In this document: piece after piece, positions 17,759 to 26,976 of the stretch
How the letters are laid out: each line of letters begins with the position of its first letter
Numbering within the stretch: position 1 is the first letter of the stretch
Assembly: GCA_023953905.1 (NCBI GenBank)
Contig: JAMLJA010000018.1
Coordinates: 1-64,000, forward strand
DNA length: 64,000 nucleotides
DNA from: Rhizobiaceae bacterium
GTDB lineage: Bacteria; Pseudomonadota; Alphaproteobacteria; Rhizobiales; Rhizobiaceae
Direction: 5' to 3'
Program-made: the position numbers and the translations under genes
The notes under the pieces: generated by a model
Told to the model about the DNA's origin: nothing
The model's input: only the letters and a program-made list of their open reading frames with translations
The model's database searches: none

Positions 17759-18472
17759 CTACAGCATCAGCGCGCTGCGAAGGCTACCCTGCGCTGGCGT
17801 CTTCAAATCGAGATCTGCCTCGATATGGTCGACATGGCTGATGATTAGCTTTGTTGCGCCTTCAACATCGCGATTCGCCAGCGAATTCACGATTTCGCGA
17901 TGCTCTTGATGCCCGCAGGTAGAGGTTCCCGTCCGACCGTAGAGGGCAATCACAAGCGAGGATCGCGCCACTAGTTCCTCCATGAACTTGGCGAGGATCG
18001 TATTGCCGGCCACGTCTGCGAGAAGAAGATGAAAATCGCCGGATGCCTTGATTTCCGCTCGGCGCGCTTCAGGGCCTCGCGACGAAAGATGCCGCGATTC
18101 TTCATCCAACTGGCGGTGAAACGCCGCGATGTCGGTTTCGGTGATTCGCGCGCAGGCTGATTGCACCAGTCCTGGCTCGATCAGGCGGCGGGACGCGAAG
18201 ATCTGCCGGGCTTCCTCGATGGAGGGATTTGCGACAAAGGCCCCCCGGTTTCGCTCCGTTCGAACCAGTCCTTCGAAGGTCAGCATTTGGAGCGCGGCCT
18301 TGGCCACTGTGCGGCTCACGTCAAAAAGCGCGCCGACTTCCTGTTCCGAGAGTTTCGCGCCCGGCGCGAGCCTTCGGTCGATGATCGCATGGCGCAGTTG
18401 GTCGCGAATACGCTGCGCCCGGTCGCCCGCGCCGTCGTCTCGCTCAATCGATATCTCGCTCTTCGCGTCCAT
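17759..18472 (-). CDS. GntR-family (FCD/FadR subfamily) transcriptional regulator
   Basis: The 237-residue protein has an N-terminal winged helix at about 15-85 (LRHAIIDRRLAPGAKLSEQEV, then the recognition region VSRTVAKAALQMLTFEGLV). The C-terminal FCD domain carries the metal/ligand residues in DFHLLLA, CGHQEH and ISHVDH. FCD regulators usually respond to small organic acids or amino-acid-like ligands. The gene diverges from the adjacent PotABCD-type importer operon, and the palindrome at 18546-18557 lies between them, so this importer (with hydantoin racemase) is the likely target. It ends 243 nt upstream of the lipid operon in the same orientation; control of that operon is possible but less supported. 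Confidence 0.9.
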   Translation of the reverse strand: MDAKSEISIERDDGAGDRAQRIRDQLRHAIIDRRLAPGAKLSEQEVGALFDVSRTVAKAALQMLTFEGLVRTERNRGAFVANPSIEEARQIFASRRLIEPGLVQSACARITETDIAAFHRQLDEESRHLSSRGPEARRAEIKASGDFHLLLADVAGNTILAKFMEELVARSSLVIALYGRTGTSTCGHQEHREIVNSLANRDVEGATKLIISHVDHIEADLDLKTPAQGSLRSALML

Positions 18473-18545
18473 GTCTGATCCCGCTCGGTTTTACAGCGAA
18501 CGCCTCCTCTGAGCCAGCGTGAAGCGTATGCACTGGCGAAAAATA

Positions 18546-18557
18546 ATTGCATGCAAT
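18546..18557. promoter_or_regulatory. Perfect 12-bp palindrome ATTGCATGCAAT (candidate GntR operator)
   Basis: The palindrome lies in the divergent promoter region, 73 nt upstream of the GntR gene and 168 nt upstream of the importer ATPase gene. A related sequence with the element TGCAATGCA occurs at about 18594-18602. Length and symmetry fit a GntR dimer site. Confidence 0.6.
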
Positions 18558-18725
18558 CCGTGCGATATTTTGAAGACGATCGCATAAATTTTGTGCAATG
18601 CATCAAAAGGTGAAATTTTGAGCAATCCGCCAGAACCAGAAAATAATAAACTAAATCAGTGTTTTGAACGGAATCAATTCGATTGGCACGGCGGATGCAT
18701 GGCATTTCTTGGCAAGGAGATGCGC

Positions 18726-19814
18726 ATGAGCAAAGCCGCTGAAATCGACATAGTCTCCGTCACCAAGAATTACGGGACGACTACAGCCGTTCACGCCATA
18801 AGCCTCAAGATACCGGCCGGCAGCTACTGCTGCTTTCTCGGTCCTTCCGGCTGCGGCAAGACATCGACCCTGCGCATGATCGCCGGTCACGAGAGCATCT
18901 CGTCGGGCGATGTGCGCCTGGGAAATGTCGTCGTGACTGACTTGCCTCCCGCCAAGCGGGGCACGGCGATGATGTTCCAGTCATATGCACTTCTTCCGCA
19001 CCTCGATCTCATCGACAATGTTGCCTTCAGTCTGAAGATGAAGGGCGTCGACAAGGAAGAGCGCCGAGCCAAGGCACTCGAAATGCTCACGCTTATGCAG
19101 ATGGAGGGCTACGCGACTCGTCGGCCGGCCCAACTGTCTGGTGGTCAACAGCAACGCGTGGCGTTGGCCCGCGCATTGATCACCGATCCCGAAGCGCTGC
19201 TTTTGGACGAACCTCTTTCGGCGCTCGATCCGTTCCTCAAGATTCGCATGCGCGCAGAGCTGAAGAAGCTGCAGCAGAACCTCGGGATCACGTTCGTTCA
19301 CGTGACGCATAGTCAGGAGGAGGCGATGGCGCTTGCCGACCTGATCGTCGTTATGAATGACGGGCGCATCGAGCAGGCGGCTCCTCCGCGTATTGTGTTC
19401 GAGAGCCCGGCCACGGCATTCGTCGCGCGCTTCATGGGCGATCACAATGTCATTTCAGGCAAGGTAAGCGGCCACGACAACGGACTTCTCAAGCTGGACG
19501 TTGCGGATGGCGGGTCTTTTGCCGCCACAGGCGAACTGCGACAGCCCGGAGAAGGTGCCGATATAGCGATCCGCACCGACCATGTTCGAATTGGCGAGGC
19601 ATCGCAGCCGGACCTCGGCTTCACCGGACTAGTTTCGAACATCGAATATCGCGGCTCGACCGTGAAGCTTACGGCGGCCGGCGCGGGAACGGAGGACTTT
19701 ACCGCGATCGTCAGGGACCGCGATTTCTTCGCCACACCCATCAAGGTTGGCGATGCCGTGCCATTCGCTTGGGACGCCGGGGACGCAATCGTCCTCGGGC
19801 GCCTCGATTCATAG
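18726..19814 (+). CDS. ABC importer ATP-binding protein, PotA-like (importer 1)
   Basis: The 362-residue protein starts at ATG 18726, preceded by AAGGAG at a suitable distance; the longer open frame upstream is in the promoter region. It has Walker A GPSGCGKT (Lys45), the LSGGQQQRVALARA signature, Walker B LLLDEPLSALD, the switch region VTHSQEEA, and a C-terminal TOBE-type regulatory extension. It energises the permease pair encoded just downstream. PotA-type importers take up polyamines, spermidine-like cations and other small nitrogenous compounds. The neighbouring hydantoin racemase suggests a hydantoin/ureide or amino-acid-derived solute; that is inference. Confidence 0.93.
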   Translation: MSKAAEIDIVSVTKNYGTTTAVHAISLKIPAGSYCCFLGPSGCGKTSTLRMIAGHESISSGDVRLGNVVVTDLPPAKRGTAMMFQSYALLPHLDLIDNVAFSLKMKGVDKEERRAKALEMLTLMQMEGYATRRPAQLSGGQQQRVALARALITDPEALLLDEPLSALDPFLKIRMRAELKKLQQNLGITFVHVTHSQEEAMALADLIVVMNDGRIEQAAPPRIVFESPATAFVARFMGDHNVISGKVSGHDNGLLKLDVADGGSFAATGELRQPGEGADIAIRTDHVRIGEASQPDLGFTGLVSNIEYRGSTVKLTAAGAGTEDFTAIVRDRDFFATPIKVGDAVPFAWDAGDAIVLGRLDS

Positions 19815-19836
19815 AACAATCAACAGGGGAATAGCG

Positions 19837-21126
19837 ATGACAAAGACTACCGCAGTCACCAAAGGGATTTCGCGCCGCAGCTTGCTCAAGACTGGCGCTG
19901 CAGCGGCCGGTTTTGCCGCCGGTTCCGGCGTCATTACCGGATTTCCGACAATCTGGGCGCAAAATCCGATCACGTTGCGCCAGTTCGGCACGGGCGTGTC
20001 GAACCTCAATGCAATTGCCGACAAGTGCAAGGAAGATCTCGGCATCACGCTGGAAATGACGGCAACCGACTCTGATGCGGCAGCGCAGCGTGCGGTCACG
20101 CAGCCTGACAGCTACGATATCGCCGATATCGAATACTGGATTCTCAAGAAAGTATTTCCGAGCGGCGCCATCCAGCCGATGGATACCTCCAAGCTGAAAT
20201 TCTACGATAAGGTAGTGCCGCTCTTCATCACCGGTAAGCTGACGCCGGAGAGCGAGATCGCGCAGGGAACCGCCCCGCACACGGTCGGCTTCGTCGAGGC
20301 CCAGGACTCCAAGACCTTCGCCAAGGAGCCGACGCAGTGGTTCACCATGATGCCGACGATCTACAATGCCGACACGCTCGGCATTCGTCCCGATCTCGTG
20401 GGCAGGGACATCACCAGCTGGGCCGATATTCTTGATCCTGCCTTCAAGGGCAAGACGTCGATCCTCAACATCCCGTCGATCGGCATCATGGATGCCGCCA
20501 TGATCATGGAAGCCTCGGGGCAGATCAAATATGCCGACAAGGGTAACATGACGAAGGAAGAGATCGACAAGACGATCGACTTCCTCATCAAGACAAAGCA
20601 GGCAGGACAGTTCCGCGCCTTCTGGAAGAGCTTCGACGAGAGCGTCAACCTGATGTCGTCGGGCGAGGTGGTGATCCAGTCGATGTGGTCGCCTGCGGTT
20701 GCCGCGGTTCGGTCAAAGGGTATTCCCTGTGTCTACCAGCCGCTCAAGGAAGGCTATCGCGCATGGGGCGGCGGGCTTGGGCTGGCCTCGCATCTTGAAG
20801 GTGCGAAGCTTGATGCCGCCTACGAATACATCAACTGGTACACGTCGGGCTGGGTCGGCGCTTATCTCAATCGCCAGGGATACTATTCCGCCGCCATGCA
20901 GACGGCGAAGGAATACATGTCCGCCGACGAGTGGGGCTATTGGGTGGAGGGCAAGCCCGCCCAGGGTGACATTCTGGCTCCGGACGGCAAGGTCATGGAA
21001 AAAGCCGGCGCCGTGCGTGACGGCGGATCCTTCGATGAGCGGATGGGCCGCGTCGCCTGCTGGAATTCGGTCATGGATGAAGATCGCTACATGGTCCGTC
21101 GCTGGAACGAGTTCATCGCCGCGTAG
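19837..21126 (+). CDS. Periplasmic solute-binding protein, PotD-like, Tat-exported (importer 1)
   Basis: The 429-residue protein starts at ATG 19837 with AGGGGA upstream. The N-terminus holds a twin-arginine signal (SRRSLLK followed by an Ala/Gly-rich hydrophobic segment and cleavage near IWAQ). The mature part is an extracellular solute-binding protein of the spermidine/putrescine type. It has the same length as the binding protein at 38520 and shares long blocks with it (ADTLGIRPDLVGR, FDESVNLM, SGEVVIQSMWSPAV, YQPLKEGYR). The two importers are therefore paralogues with related ligands. The gene is followed by a strong stem-loop at 21139-21165 inside the operon. Confidence 0.93.
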   Translation: MTKTTAVTKGISRRSLLKTGAAAAGFAAGSGVITGFPTIWAQNPITLRQFGTGVSNLNAIADKCKEDLGITLEMTATDSDAAAQRAVTQPDSYDIADIEYWILKKVFPSGAIQPMDTSKLKFYDKVVPLFITGKLTPESEIAQGTAPHTVGFVEAQDSKTFAKEPTQWFTMMPTIYNADTLGIRPDLVGRDITSWADILDPAFKGKTSILNIPSIGIMDAAMIMEASGQIKYADKGNMTKEEIDKTIDFLIKTKQAGQFRAFWKSFDESVNLMSSGEVVIQSMWSPAVAAVRSKGIPCVYQPLKEGYRAWGGGLGLASHLEGAKLDAAYEYINWYTSGWVGAYLNRQGYYSAAMQTAKEYMSADEWGYWVEGKPAQGDILAPDGKVMEKAGAVRDGGSFDERMGRVACWNSVMDEDRYMVRRWNEFIAA

Positions 21127-21138
21127 GACATTTGCCGC

Positions 21139-21165
21139 GCCTCCTCCCATCACAGGGGAGGAGGC
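21139..21165 (+). terminator. Intra-operon stem-loop after the binding-protein gene
   Basis: A perfect 10-bp stem (GCCTCCTCCC / GGGAGGAGGC) with a 7-nt loop is followed by AATTTT. It lies 12 nt after the stop codon and before the permease genes. Such structures commonly attenuate transcription or protect upstream mRNA, so the binding protein is made in excess. Confidence 0.75.
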
Positions 21166-21197
21166 AATTTTCCAAAGCAGACAACGTTGAGGCGAGC

Positions 21198-22115
21198 ATG
21201 ACCGTTGCTGTCGATCAGTCTCCCGCTGCCAGCATACGGCTCAAGGCCGGCAGGCGCGGCCGTCGATTGGATTCGAATATCGTCTCCTATCTCGAAGCGC
21301 TGCCGCTGACGCTTATCCTTGGTGCGTTCCTGCTTCTGCCGATCCTAATGATCGCGGTCGTCTCCTTCTGGGATTACGATTTCGCGTCGATGTACCCCGA
21401 TTTCCTGACGATGAACTATGTCGAGACACTGGGCTCGTGGGTAACTTGGAAGACCTATCTGAACACACTCAAATTCGCGCTTCTGGTGTGGATGATCACA
21501 CTAATTGCCGGTTTTTGGGTGGCCTATTTCCTGGCCTTCCATATCCGCTCGTCGGCCATGCAGATGGTGCTGTTTCTTGTGTGTACGGTCCCGTTTCTGA
21601 CGTCCAACATCATCCGCATGATTTCATGGATTCCGGTGCTTGGCCGCAATGGTCTGGTCAACTCGACGCTGATCGAGATGGGCCTCATTCCCGCGCCGAT
21701 AGAATGGCTGCTCTATTCCGATTTCGCTGTCGTGCTTGCCATGGTGCACCTCTACACGCTGTTCATGGTCACCCCGATATTCAACACGCTGATGCGCATC
21801 GACCGCTCGCTGGTCGAGGCTGCGCGCGATGCGGGCGCGTCCGGCTGGCAGGTGCTGACCAATGTGATCCTGCCGCTCGCCAAGCCCGGTATGGCAATCG
21901 GAACCATCTTCGTCGTCACGCTTGTCATGGCCGACTTTTCAACAGTGCAGGTGATGTCTGGCGGCCAGAGCGCATCGGTGGCGCTCATGATGAAGAACCA
22001 GATGTCGCTGCTTCAATATCCCGCTGCCGCCGCCAATGCCGTGGTGCTGCTCGCACTGGTGCTTCTCATGGTCGCCGGCATCCTGCGCGTCGTCGATATC
22101 CGCAAGGAGCTCTGA
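21198..22115 (+). CDS. ABC importer permease, PotB-like (importer 1)
   Basis: The 305-residue inner-membrane protein has about six hydrophobic segments, the first at about 30-60, and the permease EAA-type loop EAARDAGASGWQVLTNVILPLAKPG near residue 210-235 that docks the ATPase. ATG 21198 is chosen because GAGG lies just upstream and the longer frame has no hydrophobic or conserved content. The gene is 2 nt from the next permease gene. Confidence 0.92.
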   Translation: MTVAVDQSPAASIRLKAGRRGRRLDSNIVSYLEALPLTLILGAFLLLPILMIAVVSFWDYDFASMYPDFLTMNYVETLGSWVTWKTYLNTLKFALLVWMITLIAGFWVAYFLAFHIRSSAMQMVLFLVCTVPFLTSNIIRMISWIPVLGRNGLVNSTLIEMGLIPAPIEWLLYSDFAVVLAMVHLYTLFMVTPIFNTLMRIDRSLVEAARDAGASGWQVLTNVILPLAKPGMAIGTIFVVTLVMADFSTVQVMSGGQSASVALMMKNQMSLLQYPAAAANAVVLLALVLLMVAGILRVVDIRKEL

Positions 22116-22116
22116 G

Positions 22117-22935
22117 ATGTCGCACGAGAAGCGCACCCTTGAGTTCTACGTGCTGGCACTGTTCTTCGCGCTCTTTGTCCTGTTTCTGTATGGACCGCTG
22201 TCGGCGATACTGATCCTGTCCTTTCAGGGACCGAACGGCGGCCTGACCTTTCCGCTCAACGGCGTCTCCTTTCACTGGTTCGCCAATCTTTTCGAGAAAC
22301 AGGCGGTCGGCGATTTTGGCGGCAGTTTCCGACGCTCCTTTGTTCTCGGCCTCATGGTGATGGTCGTGACGGTGGTCGTGTCGCTCCTCGCCGGGCTCGC
22401 GTTCCGGCAAAAGTTCATAGGTGCGACGCCGCTGTTTTATCTCTCGGTCGCAAGCCTTGTGGTGCCGTCGATCATCATCTCACTCGGCATCGGCGTCGTG
22501 TTTCAGCAGTTGGGCCTGAAACCTGCCTGGTACAGCTCGGCCTTTGGCGCGCATCTCACATGGACCTTGCCGTTTGGCGTGCTCATCATGTTCGCCGTCT
22601 TCAACCGGTTCTCGCCCTCCTATGAGGAGGCCGCCCGCGATCTCGGCGCGTCGTCCTGGCAGACATTCGCCCATGTCGTGCTGCCGATGATTGCCCCAAG
22701 CCTGATCGGCGTCGGCCTGTTTGGATTCACCCTGTCATATGACGAATTCGCCCGCACCCTCATGGCTGCCGGCACCTACAACACGCTGCCGCTCGAAATT
22801 TACGGCATGACGACGAATGTCACGACGCCAGTGCTCTATGCACTAGGCACGGTGACGACGCTGTTCTCGTTTCTGGTGATCGCCGGAACACTTGGCGCGA
22901 TCGTCTATGTTGGCCGGCGCCGCGCGCGCAGCTGA
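22117..22935 (+). CDS. ABC importer permease, PotC-like (importer 1)
   Basis: The 272-residue inner-membrane protein has six predicted membrane segments and the coupling loop EEAARDLGASSWQTFAHVVLP at about 173-193. ATG 22117 follows the previous stop codon directly, with AAGGAG upstream. It completes an ATPase - binding protein - permease - permease operon; hydantoin racemase follows 9 nt later. Confidence 0.92.
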   Translation: MSHEKRTLEFYVLALFFALFVLFLYGPLSAILILSFQGPNGGLTFPLNGVSFHWFANLFEKQAVGDFGGSFRRSFVLGLMVMVVTVVVSLLAGLAFRQKFIGATPLFYLSVASLVVPSIIISLGIGVVFQQLGLKPAWYSSAFGAHLTWTLPFGVLIMFAVFNRFSPSYEEAARDLGASSWQTFAHVVLPMIAPSLIGVGLFGFTLSYDEFARTLMAAGTYNTLPLEIYGMTTNVTTPVLYALGTVTTLFSFLVIAGTLGAIVYVGRRRARS

Positions 22936-22944
22936 ACGGACGCC

Positions 22945-23691
22945 ATGCGCATTCTCGTCGTCAACCCGAACACAACTGCCACAATGACCGATACCATTGC
23001 GGCTGCCGCGCGCTCGGTCGCGTCGCCCGTAACGGAAATTGTCGCCATGACATCCGCCTCGGGTCCGGTCTCGATCGAAGGTTATTATGACGAAGCGTTC
23101 TCGGTGCCGGGGTTGCTGGCCCGTATCGCGGAGGGCCAGCGGGCGGGAGCGGATGCGGCAATCATTGCCTGCTTTGACGATACCGGGCTGGACGCGGCCC
23201 GAAGCATGACCTCCATACCAGTGCTCGGCATTTGCGAGTCGGCGCTCTCGCTCGCCTCCATGCTCGGCTCGCGGATTTCCGTCGTCACGACGCTGGATCG
23301 GTCGCTGTCACCGATCGAGCATCTCGTCCATCGCTATGGCAAGTCTCGCCAGACACGGGTCAGGGCTGCCGATATTCCCGTCTTGTCCTTGGAGGATCCA
23401 AATTCTGGCGCGGGCGACAGGCTCAGGTCCGAGATCCGGCTTGCTTTGGCCGAGGATCGCGCCGAAGTCATCGTGCTGGGCTGCGCCGGCATGGCTGATC
23501 TTGCTCGCCAGTTGCAGACGGAGTTCGGGGTTCCGGTGATCGATGGCGTGACGGCTGCGGTCAAGCAGGCCGAAGCGCTCGTCTCGCTCGGCCTGTCGAC
23601 GTCAAAACGCGGTGCGTATGCGGCCCCCGTGCCAAAACCCTATACCGGCATGATGGAGCGTTTCGCGCCCGGGATCGTCGCTGCTGACTGA
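22945..23691 (+). CDS. hyuE: Asp/Glu/hydantoin racemase family protein
   Basis: The 248-residue protein of the Asp/Glu racemase fold starts with MRILVVNPNTT, typical of HyuE-type hydantoin and related racemases. The two catalytic cysteines appear in IACFDDTGL (about residue 75) and VLGCAGM (about residue 178). These enzymes interconvert 5-substituted hydantoin enantiomers, or racemise related amino-acid derivatives such as allantoin. It is the last gene of importer operon 1, which fits racemisation of the imported substrate before a stereospecific D-hydantoinase (46737-48194). The true substrate could be allantoin or another cyclic ureide. Confidence 0.85.
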   Translation: MRILVVNPNTTATMTDTIAAAARSVASPVTEIVAMTSASGPVSIEGYYDEAFSVPGLLARIAEGQRAGADAAIIACFDDTGLDAARSMTSIPVLGICESALSLASMLGSRISVVTTLDRSLSPIEHLVHRYGKSRQTRVRAADIPVLSLEDPNSGAGDRLRSEIRLALAEDRAEVIVLGCAGMADLARQLQTEFGVPVIDGVTAAVKQAEALVSLGLSTSKRGAYAAPVPKPYTGMMERFAPGIVAAD

Positions 23692-23726
23692 GCGGGTGCC
23701 TGTCTGGCTGGTTCAGAAGGGTTTGG

Positions 23727-24851
23727 TCAGCCGGCGTCCGGCTCTTTCGTTGCAAGCAGCTCCTTGGCATCGATCGCCATCATCAACTCCTCGTTTGTCG
23801 GAACGACCAGAACCTGAAACGGCCCGAGGAAAGCAAGATGCGCGACGACTGCGTCGCGCACCGGTTTGGCGTGTTCGCCAATCCCGGCCGTGAAAACGAG
23901 GCCGTCCATCCCGCCCATCGATGTCGCCATCGTCGCGATATACTGGGCAATCTTCAGCGCCTGATAGTCAAGCGCGAAGCGGGCGCGTGACGCGTCGCTT
24001 TCAAGCAGCGCCTTTACGTCGTTTGAGATACCCGAGAGGCCTAGCAGCCCGGATTTTTCGTAAAGTTCGGCCTGAATCTCATCGGGTGACATGGCGAGAT
24101 CCCGGCCCATATAGATGACGGCACCTGGATCAATCGCGCCGCTGCGCGTGCCCATCGGCAAACCATCCAGCGCGGTCATCCCCATCGTGGTATCGACACT
24201 GCGGCAATCCTGAATGGCGCACAGGCTGGCTCCATTGCCAAGATGCGCTGCTACCACACGCCCCTTTGCCAGGTCCGGATGGTCCCTTGCCAGAACACGG
24301 GCAATCCACTGGTAGGAGATGCCGTGAAATCCATAGCGGCGCACGCCTTTTGCACGCATATCGCCGCTGACGGCATAGGAATTGAAGAGTTCAGTGTGAC
24401 CGGCGTGGAAAGCCGTGTCGAAACAGCCGATATTCGGTACGTTGCCAACCAGTTTCTCGGCGGCCGCTACGGCTGCAAGGTTATGCGGCTGATGGAGCGG
24501 CGCGAGCGGGCAAAGCGCGGTCAGTTCGTTGATCGTGTCCGGCGTGAGAACAACCGGATCGGCATATCGGGTACCGCCGTGCACGATTCGATGCACGACC
24601 GCAATGATGTGCCACCCGTCGTCATGACGGTCGACGAATTCGAGAACGGCAGATAGCGCCGCCTCATGATCGCTGCCCTTTGCGAGTGCTGCGCTCTCTT
24701 TAGCGCCGGATGCGAGCGTCGCTTCAAAGGTCGCGTCACCACCGATGTTCCTGACCTGACCGCCTGCGAGCTTCGTGAGGTCGTCATGCTGAAACGCCTG
24801 AAACTTCAAGCTGGACGAACCCGCATTGAGAACAAGTATCGCGTCGATCAT
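23727..24851 (-). CDS. ackA: Acetate kinase
   Basis: The 374-residue product starts at ATG 24851, which overlaps the pta-like stop (ATGA). It carries the ASKHA phosphate-binding start LVLNAGSSSLKF, the HRIVHGG, GFHGISY and AHLGNGAS blocks, and MTALDGLPMGTRSG. It interconverts acetyl phosphate plus ADP with acetate plus ATP in the cytoplasm. It is translationally coupled to the phosphotransacetylase-like gene. The pair would recover ATP from acetyl-CoA or acetyl phosphate released by catabolism. The gene converges on hydantoin racemase with a 35-nt gap. Confidence 0.93.
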   Translation of the reverse strand: MIDAILVLNAGSSSLKFQAFQHDDLTKLAGGQVRNIGGDATFEATLASGAKESAALAKGSDHEAALSAVLEFVDRHDDGWHIIAVVHRIVHGGTRYADPVVLTPDTINELTALCPLAPLHQPHNLAAVAAAEKLVGNVPNIGCFDTAFHAGHTELFNSYAVSGDMRAKGVRRYGFHGISYQWIARVLARDHPDLAKGRVVAAHLGNGASLCAIQDCRSVDTTMGMTALDGLPMGTRSGAIDPGAVIYMGRDLAMSPDEIQAELYEKSGLLGLSGISNDVKALLESDASRARFALDYQALKIAQYIATMATSMGGMDGLVFTAGIGEHAKPVRDAVVAHLAFLGPFQVLVVPTNEELMMAIDAKELLATKEPDAG

Positions 24852-25789
24852 TTGAGCTGGCCGGCCTTCCGCGCTGCAGCCATAAGCACGGCAAGCGCGC
24901 ATGACAGGAGACGCGCCCGCAATCCGTCCGCCCGACTGGTGAGCATGATCGGAACGCGCGCTCCAAGCACTATGCCTGCCGAATCCGCGCCACCGAGAAA
25001 GATCAGCTGCTTGGCCAGCATGTTGCCCGATTCTATGTCTGGCACGAGAAGTATGTCGACGTCGCCTGCAACTGGCGAAATGATGCCCTTCTCTTTCGCC
25101 GATGCCGCACTGATGGCGTTGTCAAAGGCGAGTGGCCCGTCGATGATGGCATCGGTGATCTGCCCTCTGTCTGCCATCTTGCAAAGCGCAGCCGCATCGA
25201 TTGTCGCGATCATCTTCGGATTGACCGTCTCCACTGCAGCCAGCACGCCTACCTTCGGACGCTTGTCGAACCCAAATACCACGCGCCATAGATCGACTGC
25301 GTTCTGGACAATATCCGCCTTGTCCGCGAGATCCGGCACGATGTTGACCGCTGCGTCGGTAATGATGAATGGCTTTGGGTAGGAGGGAATGCTCATCAGG
25401 AAAGCGTGCGAGATGCGGCGCTCGGTGCGCAGCCCGGCGTCAGGCCTGACGATCGCGCCAAGCAATTCATCCGTGTGCAGTGAACCTTTCATGATCGTCT
25501 GCACCCTGCCGACGGCCGCAAGCTCTGCAGCTTTCGCGGCTGCGGCGTGACTGTGCTCGACGTCGAAGATCTCGCAATTGGAGATGTCGATTCGGCTTTC
25601 GGCTGCTGCGGCCTTTATCTTTTTTGCCGGCCCAATCAGAACCGGCGTGATGAGCTCTTCCTCGATTGCGTCAGCGACGGCTTCAAGCACATTTGCCTTA
25701 ACGGGGTGCACGACCGCCGTAGTCACGGGGGGCAGTGGACGGCACAGGTTCAGGATCTGTTGATACTGGTCGGGCTTGAGGTGGCTCAT
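24848..25789 (-). CDS. pta: Phosphate acetyl/butyryltransferase
   Basis: The 313-residue protein is a single-domain PTA/PTB-type enzyme. Recognisable blocks are MKGSLHTDELL, RRISHAFLMSIPSYPKPFIITDAAVNI, KVGVLAAVE and DGPLAFDNAIS. It transfers acyl groups between CoA and phosphate. It lacks the N-terminal regulatory domain of the long enterobacterial Pta, as is normal for this class. It forms a two-gene operon with acetate kinase (4-nt ATGA overlap) and diverges from a LysR gene. Confidence 0.9.
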   Translation of the reverse strand: MSHLKPDQYQQILNLCRPLPPVTTAVVHPVKANVLEAVADAIEEELITPVLIGPAKKIKAAAAESRIDISNCEIFDVEHSHAAAAKAAELAAVGRVQTIMKGSLHTDELLGAIVRPDAGLRTERRISHAFLMSIPSYPKPFIITDAAVNIVPDLADKADIVQNAVDLWRVVFGFDKRPKVGVLAAVETVNPKMIATIDAAALCKMADRGQITDAIIDGPLAFDNAISAASAKEKGIISPVAGDVDILLVPDIESGNMLAKQLIFLGGADSAGIVLGARVPIMLTSRADGLRARLLSCALAVLMAAARKAGQLK

Positions 25790-25958
25790 GCGGCTGTCGT
25801 CGCTCCAGTCGATTCGAGCAAAAGATTGTTAGGTCGCCCAGTGTTGCCCGCCGCGCGCGTGAAATGAAAGGACATTGTGGCGTACCTAAAAAGCGCTCCG
25901 CTGGATGGTTGCCCGCGCCGCGAGGGATAGAGCGATTTGCGTGGCGTTTCAGACATCT

Positions 25959-25977
25959 CTATAACGAGATCTTATAG
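25959..25977. promoter_or_regulatory. Inverted repeat CTATAA-N7-TTATAG, candidate LysR operator
   Basis: Perfect 6-bp arms around 7 nt, 35 nt upstream of the LysR start in the region divergent with pta-ackA. It has the interrupted-dyad form of LTTR boxes. A similar CTAT-N10-ATAG dyad occurs at 26977-26994. Confidence 0.55.
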
Positions 25978-26012
25978 GCCCGAGGGGCCATCCGCGATCG
26001 TGGGCGAATGGT

Positions 26013-26975
26013 ATGGACTTGCGTCAGCTCAGATATTTCGTGCAGGTCGTGGAAAGCGGGTCCTTCTCAAAGGCCGCAACCGTTCTGCACGTTGCCCAGC
26101 CCGCACTCAGCCAGCACGTGAAGCGCATGGAGGATGAGCTCGGGCTTCAATTGCTGCACCGCAATCCACATGGGGTCCAGCCGACTGAGGCCGGCGGCAG
26201 GTTGCACGTCCAGGCACTGCAGATCCTGTCCGAATTCACCGAACTGCCTGACCGGGTGCGTGGCGAGCAGACGCTGCCGCGCGGTGACGTCCGCGTCGGC
26301 CTGCCTGGGACGGTGAGCGAACTTCTTGCCGTGCCCCTGATCGAGGCAGTGAGGCAACGTTATCCCGATATCCGAATTCGCATCATAGAGGCGATGAGCG
26401 GCTATATTCTGGACTGGCTGCGCAGTGGAGAGGCCGACCTGGCGATGATCTACGCTACCGCAGATCCACGGGGGCTGGCATTTCATCTCGGGCTTTCGGA
26501 AGAAATCTGCCTGTTCGCAAGTGCCGGGCGAACCCCACTGCCAGAGCCATTGGGTCACACCGTCCACCTTTCCGACTTGACCGGTTTACCTCTGATCGTA
26601 CCGGGGCAGGGGCATGGTCTTCGCGAACTGATCGACACGACCGCGCTATCCTCCGGGGTGGCGATAGAACCGGAGATCGAAATCGACTCTTATAACCAGA
26701 TCAAGCGGCTCGTGCGACGCGGTGTCGGGTATGGTGTGTTGCCTCGCATGGCGATTGATCAAGAAACCGAAGACGGGAGTTTTCGAATCTGGCGTTTCGA
26801 TGATCCGCCAATCACCAGGAAAGTATATCTCGCCTATTCAACCGAACGTCCTTTGTCGCGGGCTCAACGCGCAGTCGGCCAGTTGAGCTGGGAAATCCTG
26901 CGCGGGCTCGTGCGTGAAAAGACCTGGATTGCGTCGCTTTCTGATGAAACGAACCGGCCATCGCTCTATCCCTAG
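26013..26975 (+). CDS. LysR-family regulator (Nac/CynR-like)
   Basis: The 320-residue protein has an N-terminal HTH (MDLRQLRYFVQVVESGSFSK, AQPALSQHVKRMEDELG) and a C-terminal type 2 periplasmic-fold effector domain. It lies directly upstream of, and in line with, the CoA-transferase/acyl-CoA dehydrogenase/hydratase operon and is divergent from pta-ackA. Dyads with CTAT/ATAG ends precede both its own gene and the downstream operon, consistent with autoregulation and control of that operon. The effector is probably the carboxylic acid processed there (inference). Confidence 0.9.
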   Translation: MDLRQLRYFVQVVESGSFSKAATVLHVAQPALSQHVKRMEDELGLQLLHRNPHGVQPTEAGGRLHVQALQILSEFTELPDRVRGEQTLPRGDVRVGLPGTVSELLAVPLIEAVRQRYPDIRIRIIEAMSGYILDWLRSGEADLAMIYATADPRGLAFHLGLSEEICLFASAGRTPLPEPLGHTVHLSDLTGLPLIVPGQGHGLRELIDTTALSSGVAIEPEIEIDSYNQIKRLVRRGVGYGVLPRMAIDQETEDGSFRIWRFDDPPITRKVYLAYSTERPLSRAQRAVGQLSWEILRGLVREKTWIASLSDETNRPSLYP

Positions 26976-26976
26976 C

